This document shows, in pieces, positions 61,248 to 64,000 of a stretch of DNA of 64,000 bases. The position numbers and the translations under genes are program-made. Positions within the stretch are counted from its first letter, which is position 1. Each line of letters begins with the position of its first letter. Below the pieces are notes generated by a model. It was not told where the DNA came from and made no database searches. It was given only the letters and a program-made list of their open reading frames with translations. This stretch comes from Chamaesiphon minutus PCC 6605 (GTDB lineage Bacteria; Cyanobacteriota; Cyanobacteriia; Cyanobacteriales; Chamaesiphonaceae). The stretch spans positions 372,001-436,000 of the forward strand of contig NC_019697.1 of NCBI RefSeq assembly GCF_000317145.1. The letters are read 5' to 3'.

Positions 61248-61631
61248 TCATAAGGGCGGAATCTTGGCTACAACCCGCTTCTTGAGGAGTTCGGGGCACT
61301 TGAGATAAGATATAGTGCCATCGGATTTGGCATGATACTGGCTGGCAAACTTCATTACCTCCGCAGCCGTTGATGCGAGTTGTTCGTCATCTACAGGCAG
61401 ATCGCCAAACAGGTAAATATATTTGCCAGGAGCATTGAAGGCGATCGCACAGGGTCGATCGCAAGCTCCCAAACATTGATTCGGCTCGATCGACAATCCC
61501 TCGACAGGTGCGGCTCGATCGATTGTTTGCAGTTGCGCTAGCAGACGTTCGCCACCGCTGCGATGAATTGCTTGCTTCATCCGGTGGGCACTGGCGCAAC
61601 TCGTACACACAGACAAAACATGTCGGTTCAT
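61248..61631 (-). CDS. DUF1636 metal-binding protein
   Basis: 127 residues. Cysteine pattern of the DUF1636 (thioredoxin-like ferredoxin-type) family: C-T-S-C at 9-12 and C-L-G-A-C-D-R-P-C at 53-61, with an N-terminal C-T-S-C-A-S-A-H. The family is usually encoded near cobalamin or CobW genes, and here the CobW gene is two genes upstream. Probably binds a metal or [2Fe-2S] cluster; the reaction is unknown. Stop to next gene spacing 4 bp, so co-transcribed with the TPR gene. Confidence 0.82.
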   Translation of the reverse strand: MNRHVLSVCTSCASAHRMKQAIHRSGGERLLAQLQTIDRAAPVEGLSIEPNQCLGACDRPCAIAFNAPGKYIYLFGDLPVDDEQLASTAAEVMKFASQYHAKSDGTISYLKCPELLKKRVVAKIPPL

Positions 61632-61635
61632 AACT

Positions 61636-61941
61636 TTAGGCTGCTAGCGTACTTAGATCCTGAAGCTTGTCTAAAATCTCGATCGCGTATTGGTACTCTC
61701 GATCGTTTCCTTGCTCTAGATATAAGCTTGAGGCATGTTGGCAATCGGCGATCGCGCCTGCTAAGTCACCTACCCGATGGCGTGCTACACAGCGATAGCC
61801 ATAGATATTGGCATTGTCAGGAGCGAACTGCAATGCTCGATTGAAACTGAAAATCGCCCCCGCTGGGTCTCCAGTCCGAAACTGTTCTACACCTTTGTCG
61901 AAAAATGCTACGGCATTACCTAATTCGAGTTTGGTTTGCAT
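61636..61941 (-). CDS. Tetratricopeptide repeat protein
   Basis: 101 residues from the ATG at 61941 (GGGAGAG just upstream); an ATG nine codons earlier at 61968 also exists. Two TPR motifs are visible: A-V-A-F-F-D-K-G-V-E-Q-F-R-T-G-D-P-A-G-A and I-Y-G-Y-R-C-V-A-R-H-R-V-G-D-L-A-G-A. TPRs bind partner proteins. It lies between the CobW and DUF1636 genes on the same strand with short gaps (30 and 4 bp), so it probably belongs to the metal-handling set. Confidence 0.78.
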   Translation of the reverse strand: MQTKLELGNAVAFFDKGVEQFRTGDPAGAIFSFNRALQFAPDNANIYGYRCVARHRVGDLAGAIADCQHASSLYLEQGNDREYQYAIEILDKLQDLSTLAA

Positions 61942-61971
61942 GGATTTCTCTCCCGTGAAAATTGTCATTAT

Positions 61972-62976
61972 TCAAACTACACACTTTTCAAATCCTTTGA
62001 CAAACTCCTCGCGATCGAGATTGCGACCAATCGCGACCAGTTGAGTTAATTTGGGTTCGTCTGTTTTCCACAGTCGATCTCGACGCATCGATGTTAACAT
62101 CCGCACACTCTGAAATAACACTCTTTCCTGAAAACCTTGGGCATAAAATAAGCCCTTAGTACGGTATAGATCCTCGCCTTTTTCCTGTGCCAAATCGTTC
62201 ATCCAGAGCATGAATTTATTCATATCTATGGGTCGATCGGAGGTTAAAGCAAAGGAGCCGATTGCCGCATCGTGTTCGTGCGCCAAGTCTTCTAAAAATG
62301 ATGGATCGACTTCTAATTTTGCTTCTAAATCGAAGGCTTTAGTACCTAAAATCAGCGATAGATCGATCTCACTATGCTCGGTCTGGTAAATTTTGGCAAT
62401 CGGATTTAATTCCCAAATTTGCTGCTTGACACGAGCGATGTCTTTATCCGAAACGAGATCGATTTTATTGATTAAAATAATATCTGCAAAAGCAACTTGC
62501 TCCTGAGCCTCGTGACTATCCTTGAGATTTTGCTGCAAATTCCGCGCATCGACGACGGTAACGAAAGCATCTAAGCTAAATTTAGACTTAATCTCATCGG
62601 CGACGATAAATGTCGAAGCCACTGGAGCCGGATCTGCCAGTCCCGTCGTTTCAATCAATACTGCATCCAAATCTGCTCGTTTGGTTAGATCTTCGAGAGT
62701 CCGAACTAAATCGCCGCGAACCGTACAACATAAACAACCATTATTAAACTCGACAATCTGTTCTTCGTCGTCCGCGATCGTCAATTGGCCATCGATACCA
62801 ATCTCACCAAACTCATTAACAATTACAGCGATTTTACGACCGTGTTGTTCTTTGAGAATATGGTTGACTAGGGTTGTTTTACCCGAGCCGAGAAAACCAG
62901 TCACGATCGTCACTGGAATCTTTTGTTGTTGAGTATTGAGAATTGTCTTTGTCGGTCGAATTACTTCCATGACCAT
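61972..62976 (-). CDS. CobW/ZNG family GTP-dependent metallochaperone
   Basis: 334 residues from the ATG at 62976, chosen for AGGAGT eight bases upstream; an in-frame TTG at 63024 is weaker. GTPase motifs: G-F-L-G-S-G-K-T at 27-34 (P-loop), E-F-G-E near 55-58, metal-binding G-C-L-C-C at 80-84 (the CxCC site), N-K-I-D near 187-190. The C-terminal CobW_C domain follows from about 230. CobW/YjiA/ZNG1 proteins insert Zn or Co into client enzymes. Clients are unknown; the TPR and DUF1636 genes are co-oriented, and a CO2 hydration protein gene (zinc-containing family) lies 400 bp upstream. Confidence 0.92.
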   Translation of the reverse strand: MVMEVIRPTKTILNTQQQKIPVTIVTGFLGSGKTTLVNHILKEQHGRKIAVIVNEFGEIGIDGQLTIADDEEQIVEFNNGCLCCTVRGDLVRTLEDLTKRADLDAVLIETTGLADPAPVASTFIVADEIKSKFSLDAFVTVVDARNLQQNLKDSHEAQEQVAFADIILINKIDLVSDKDIARVKQQIWELNPIAKIYQTEHSEIDLSLILGTKAFDLEAKLEVDPSFLEDLAHEHDAAIGSFALTSDRPIDMNKFMLWMNDLAQEKGEDLYRTKGLFYAQGFQERVLFQSVRMLTSMRRDRLWKTDEPKLTQLVAIGRNLDREEFVKGFEKCVV

Positions 62977-63024
62977 GATTGTGACTCCTGTAATGACTGA
63001 ATTACTTCTGACAAGTAGAGGCAA

Positions 63025-63364
63025 TTCCTAAATTACCTCTACTTCGTAAATTGCTCTGTCTGAAATTTTTACCATCAACCTTTCTTATAAATGTGGTGTG
63101 GTTTCATCCAAAAAAATAAAAATGTGAAAACCCTGGTGCTTAGTCTTTAACCGCCCTCAAATGAATTTGGGGCTAATAGCTAAAGTTCACTGAAGTGAAC
63201 TGAAATATTTTATTCTGGTGTATGAAACCACCCCGCAACCTTTCTTATATGTTTGGGGGATTTTCTACACCAGTTCTAGCGAGAAAATCCCCTCCGAGGA
63301 GGGGTGCCCGTAGGGCGGGGTGGGTAGATCTCCGCTTTAACCAATCAACCCACGATCGATCCGC
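63025..63364. repeat. Spacer with compact family E repeat (63276-63331)
   Basis: At 63276-63331 lies a 56-bp compact copy of the composite element at 17867-18011: CTAGCGAGAAAATCCCCTCC, GAGGAGGGGTGCCCG, then TAGGGCGGGGTGGGTAGATC. An inverted GTTCACT/AGTGAAC pair is near 63184-63200. The words GGTTTCATCC and GTATGAAACCACC are shared by the flanks of this region. No gene; presumably the CobW promoter lies close to 63000. Confidence 0.6.
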
Positions 63365-64000
63365 TCAAATGGCACTAACAGCCTGAGCAGAAGCTGGAAT
63401 TTTGACCACCGTTCCCGTCATCGGTGCAATCCCGTTGGCGAGAATATCCCGACGGTTGACAGGTACTGGGGCATCCCCCCGCAGTTGGTCGTAAGGCACC
63501 ACGATCCAACAAGCACAACCCCACAGACATTCACCTGCCATCCCTTCAAACCGGATTGCTGGCTCGGACATCATTACGCCCAGATCCATCAGCCAAGAGT
63601 GGTGGAGTAATTTTTGCTCCCAAGTGAGCGTGTCGTAAAGATCGCGACTTTTGAAGAATTGCACGAAGTCTACCTTGGCAACTCCTGGCAGCATGATGTC
63701 TGCAAAGGCAGTCAGATGGTCGAAAAATTCGCGGTGGGTGACATTCAGTGCCGAATCTTCCGATTCAACGAGGAAGGTAGAGACGACTTCTTTGAATTTT
63801 TCATCGAGCTTGTCATTCCACATTTCGCGCGGTGCGTGGATGATGCACTCGGCATAGTCGGTTTGGAAGCCTGGTTTCAATCCGGCATAGTCGGGGATAT
63901 GCTCGATCCATTCACCAATCACACTGCGCCATTTGCTCAATGGTTCGCCTGGTAAGACTTGCACCGCTGGGTGAGTGAATTTGGCGATGTCGTAGAGCGT
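63365..64000 (-). CDS. CO2 hydration protein (ChpX/ChpY family), C-terminal part
   Basis: The frame is open to the window end on the minus strand; 211 residues are visible and the gene continues beyond the window. The sequence (P-G-E-P-L-S-K-W-R-S-V, D-Y-A-E-C-I-I-H-A-P-R-E-M-W-N-D-K-L, H-L-T-A-F-A-D-I-M-L-P-G, W-G-C-A-C-W-I-V-V-P-Y-D-Q-L-R-G-D-A) is that of the CO2 hydration protein family. These proteins (CupA/CupB) sit on NDH-1 complexes and convert CO2 to bicarbonate at the thylakoid membrane. ChpX versus ChpY is not settled by this fragment. A GTG at 63964 is not the start. Confidence 0.9.
   Translation of the reverse strand, partial: TLYDIAKFTHPAVQVLPGEPLSKWRSVIGEWIEHIPDYAGLKPGFQTDYAECIIHAPREMWNDKLDEKFKEVVSTFLVESEDSALNVTHREFFDHLTAFADIMLPGVAKVDFVQFFKSRDLYDTLTWEQKLLHHSWLMDLGVMMSEPAIRFEGMAGECLWGCACWIVVPYDQLRGDAPVPVNRRDILANGIAPMTGTVVKIPASAQAVSAI

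Noticed and set aside
1-64000. tRNA or rRNA genes
   Set aside because: I scanned spacers for TTC-arm (GGTTCGA) and cloverleaf patterns by eye and found none convincing; a covariance-model search would settle it.

Overview
The window is chromosomal DNA of a cyanobacterium. The evidence is the gene content: the clock-output kinase SasA, a CO2 hydration protein of the NDH-1 CO2-uptake complexes, a GH57 branching enzyme, a CbiG-CobJ fusion, arsenosugar-type ArsM, type III glutamine synthetase, Uma2 nucleases and large WD40 STAND proteins. CGATCG/GCGATCGC (HIP1-type) words are very dense on both strands. Heptanucleotide tandem repeats of several sequences are scattered through the spacers, a habit of several cyanobacterial lineages. 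A Chamaesiphon-like organism is my guess only; no marker gene here fixes the genus.

Layout. 1-5.1 kb: end of a glycosyltransferase, tyrS, a class A penicillin-binding protein, and an alpha/beta hydrolase. 5.1-10.2 kb: a divergent pair of AAA-like (STAND-type) NTPases, one a membrane-anchored WD40 protein and the other an HTH protein with a degenerate Walker B. 10.4-18 kb: aspartoacylase, zinc alcohol dehydrogenase, SMI1/KNR4 protein behind a broken HEAT gene, CbiG-CobJ, PPK2. 18-27.5 kb: GlnN, a secreted serine hydrolase, a Ser/Thr kinase with an ARC6-like tail divergent from an FHA-FHA-ABC exporter, and an Rpn-like nuclease. 27.7-31 kb: sasA, GH57 branching enzyme, and a 46-residue membrane protein. 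31.4-38.9 kb: a sugar ABC importer (binding protein, two permeases, UgpC-type ATPase) whose two permease genes are separated by a HEAT-like gene and a Uma2 gene. 39-45 kb: ffh, a TetR regulator, DUF4332 protein, TPR-rhomboid protease, methyltransferase, small secreted protein. 45.5-49.6 kb (minus strand): ArsM, DEP protein, TVP38/TMEM64 protein and a MerA-like flavoprotein, a plausible arsenic/metal detoxification block. 49.7-56.5 kb: accessory minus-strand genes, several damaged. 57.2-61 kb: a 1262-residue NB-ARC/WD40 STAND protein. 61.2-64 kb: DUF1636, TPR and CobW genes, then the 3' part of a CO2 hydration protein gene running off the end.

The strongest signal outside genes is repeat content. 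There are at least nine heptamer arrays of unrelated sequence. There is a MITE-like family with 20-bp terminal inverted repeats (162 and 180 bp copies), a 58-bp inverted-repeat family with two copies, and a composite element in which small palindromic elements have nested. Several repeats lie inside reading frames (CbiG-CobJ, the STAND gene, a permease, a damaged membrane-protein gene). I see no rRNA, tRNA, CRISPR array, complete insertion sequence or prophage. All functional calls rest on reading translated sequence and remembered family features; no database search was run.
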